Shown piece by piece: positions 58,774 through 60,209 of a stretch of 60,209 bases of DNA; positions within the stretch are counted from its first letter, which is position 1; each line of letters starts with the position of its first letter. The DNA is from Paracoccus sp. IB05 (GTDB lineage Bacteria > Pseudomonadota > Alphaproteobacteria > Rhodobacterales > Rhodobacteraceae). The stretch covers positions 1 through 60,209 of the forward strand of contig NZ_JAEFCF010000033.1 in NCBI RefSeq assembly GCF_016405985.1, in the 5' to 3' direction. Under the pieces are notes generated by a model. The model was not told where the DNA came from, searched no databases, and saw nothing but the letters and a program-made list of their open reading frames with translations. Position numbers and translations under genes: made by a program.

Positions 58774-60090
58774 ATGACGATGACCGCTATTGCAGTCGAC
58801 ACAGTGCTGGAGCGGGCGGGGACCGGCAGGTTCCAGCGCCGGCTTCTGGGAGTCTTTGGCCTCGTCTGGACGGCGGATGCGATGCAGGTGCTGGCCGTCG
58901 GCTTCACCGTCGCCTCCATCGCGGCCAGTTTCGGGATGGAAGTACCGCAGGCCCTGCAGACCGGCACGCTGTTCTTTCTGGGCATGCTGGTGGGCGCCTC
59001 GGTTTTCGGGCGGCTCGCGGATCGCTTCGGGCGCCGCAGGATCCTCCTGATCACGGTGGCGATGGATGCGGTCTTCGGCATCGCCTCGGCCTTTGCCCCG
59101 GATTTCACCACGCTGCTGGTCCTGCGTTTCCTGACCGGCCTCGCGGTTGGCGGCACGCTGCCGGTGGATTACGCGATGATGGCCGAATTTCTGCCGCCGT
59201 CACGCCGTGGCCGCTGGCTGGTGATGCTGGAAGGCTTCTGGGCGGTGGGAACCGTGATCGTGGCGCTGACCGCCTGGGCGGCGAGCAGCTGGGGCGGGAT
59301 CGAGACCTGGCGCGTGATCTTTTTCGTGACCGGCGTGCCGGCGGTGATCGGCATCTTCCTGCGCTTCTGGATCCCGGAAAGCCCGTTGCACCTTCTGCGC
59401 GAAGGGCGCGAGGTCGAGGCAAAAACCGTTCTAGATCAAATGCTTGTCATGAACGGAAAAACCGGGACTGGCACCGCGCGGATAGAGCTGCCCCGGGCCT
59501 CGGGTGCGACCGGGATCTTCTCGCCGGCGCTGATCCGGCGCACCATCCCGATGCTGGCGGTCTGGTTCCTTGTCTCGATGAGCTATTACGGGGTCTTCAC
59601 CTGGATGCCGGCACGGCTGGCGAATGAGGGCTTCGGCTTTGTCCGCGGCTATGGCTTCCTCGTCGTGCTGGCCCTGGCGCAGATCCCCGGCTATGCGCTG
59701 GCGGCCTGGGGGGTTGAGGCCTGGGGGCGGCGCAAGACGCTGATCGGATTCCTGATCCTGAGCGCGGCGGCCTGCCTTTTGTTCACCCTCTCGACCGGGC
59801 CAGTGCTGATCGCGACCGCGCTGATGGTGATGAGTTTTGCGCTTTTGGGCACCTGGGGCGCGCTTTATGCCTTCACGCCCGAGCTTTATCCGACCGCAAG
59901 CCGTGCGACCGGCATGGGGGCGGCCGGGGCGATGGCGCGGCTGGGCGGGTTGCTGGCGCCTTCGGTTCTGGTGCATCTCTTCATCCAGGACACGGCTATG
60001 GCGATCGGGCTGTTCTCGGGCCTCCTGGCCCTGGCGGCGCTGCTGGCCTGGACGATAGATGCCGAGACCAGGCAAGCCGCATTGAACTGA
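58774..60090 (+). CDS. niaP: MFS transporter, niacin transporter NiaP-like
   Basis: The 438-residue carrier has 12 helices. Compared with what I recall of NiaP, conserved parts are FGLVWTADAMQVLAVGF, GRLADRFGRRRILL (motif A), GGTLPVDYAMMAEFLPPSRRGRWLVMLEGFWAVG, MLAVWFLVSMSYYGVFTWMP, ALAQIPGYALAAWGVEAWGRRK and LLGTWGALYAFTPELYPTASRATGMGAAGAMARLGGLLAP. NiaP takes up nicotinate or nicotinamide. Start ATG 58774 (MTMTAIAVD) has GGGAAGGG ahead. Adjacent NadQ-type regulator and palindromic sites support a role in NAD precursor uptake. Confidence 0.7.
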   Translation: MTMTAIAVDTVLERAGTGRFQRRLLGVFGLVWTADAMQVLAVGFTVASIAASFGMEVPQALQTGTLFFLGMLVGASVFGRLADRFGRRRILLITVAMDAVFGIASAFAPDFTTLLVLRFLTGLAVGGTLPVDYAMMAEFLPPSRRGRWLVMLEGFWAVGTVIVALTAWAASSWGGIETWRVIFFVTGVPAVIGIFLRFWIPESPLHLLREGREVEAKTVLDQMLVMNGKTGTGTARIELPRASGATGIFSPALIRRTIPMLAVWFLVSMSYYGVFTWMPARLANEGFGFVRGYGFLVVLALAQIPGYALAAWGVEAWGRRKTLIGFLILSAAACLLFTLSTGPVLIATALMVMSFALLGTWGALYAFTPELYPTASRATGMGAAGAMARLGGLLAPSVLVHLFIQDTAMAIGLFSGLLALAALLAWTIDAETRQAALN

Positions 60091-60105
60091 CCGATTTGCA
60101 ACAGA

Positions 60106-60139
60106 AAACGCCGCCCGGAGATCATTCCGGGCGGCGTTT
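60106..60139. terminator. bidirectional terminator after the niaP-like gene
   Basis: AAACGCCGCCCGGA pairs perfectly with TCCGGGCGGCGTTT across six bases, followed by TTTC. Confidence 0.9.
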
Positions 60140-60156
60140 CTTTCACTTATCCGACC

Positions 60157-60209
60157 TCAGATATCGAGAGTATTTTGTTTTTCCCATTGTGTGAAATGGC
60201 CGCAATATT
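60157..60209 (-). CDS. 3' end of a gene, possibly glutamine synthetase family (partial)
   Basis: On the minus strand the last residues before TGA read YCGHFTQWEKQNTLDI. HFTxWE near a C-terminus is seen in some glutamine-synthetase-like proteins, but 17 codons are too few to be sure. Convergent with the niaP-like gene and sharing its terminator. Confidence 0.35.
   Translation of the reverse strand, partial: YCGHFTQWEKQNTLDI

Overview
The window is GC-rich with dense codon use. Its mix of a Mu-like prophage remnant, a NadQ-type NAD regulator, split mnmC functions and IclR/TetR-controlled sugar loci points to an alphaproteobacterium, most likely Rhodobacteraceae (Paracoccus/Rhodobacter-like). 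That placement is inference from gene content. I saw no rRNA, tRNA, CRISPR array or intact insertion sequence.

Layout. 1-4062 is a decayed region. It holds early genes of a Mu-like prophage (a DUF3164 gene with an amber stop, a small gene, and an HD-like gene without its HD residues). These run into an ORF that joins an HU-like N-terminus to the middle of an amidohydrolase, followed by a wrecked GMC oxidoreductase. 4183-6562 is a small catabolic set: RidA, DUF1028 and an ArgE-like deacetylase. 6570-11132 holds a NemR/NemA-like pair, a methyltransferase and an alpha-ketoglutarate semialdehyde dehydrogenase. 11133-17465 is a TetR-controlled EmrAB exporter followed by entC-entB(isochorismatase)-entA for 2,3-dihydroxybenzoate, with no entE or NRPS. 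17585-18154 is an acetyltransferase.

18322-40653 is the centrepiece, a sugar locus of about 22 kb. It has a CUT1 ABC importer, a RhaM-type mutarotase, a Gfo/Idh/MocA dehydrogenase, two unrelated lactonases, two unrelated sugar-acid dehydratases (enolase superfamily and a split UxaA pair), a MaoC protein, an SDR and a FAH-family hydrolase. This matches a non-phosphorylating 6-deoxy-sugar pathway (L-fucose most likely, L-rhamnose possible) ending in pyruvate plus L-lactate. An IclR regulator follows. Then comes a second operon: a CaiB-type CoA-transferase, a solute-binding-like protein without a signal peptide, a CUT2 importer with its RbsA-type ATPase split in two, and an LldD-type L-lactate dehydrogenase that would consume the lactate. 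A related AT-rich motif lies in all three promoter regions of this locus.

41033-60209 is mostly housekeeping and stress genes: CHAP lipoprotein, 1-Cys peroxiredoxin, aldehyde dehydrogenase, divergent MnmC-like halves, DUF4139 protein, TetR/PspA/YiaA with three operator copies, asd, two MFS carriers, GH13 alpha-glucosidase, ilvD, a NadQ-NiaP-like pair with twin palindromes, and the tail of a further gene. Three copies of a composite palindromic repeat sit behind genes at 29.7, 44.1 and 50.9 kb.
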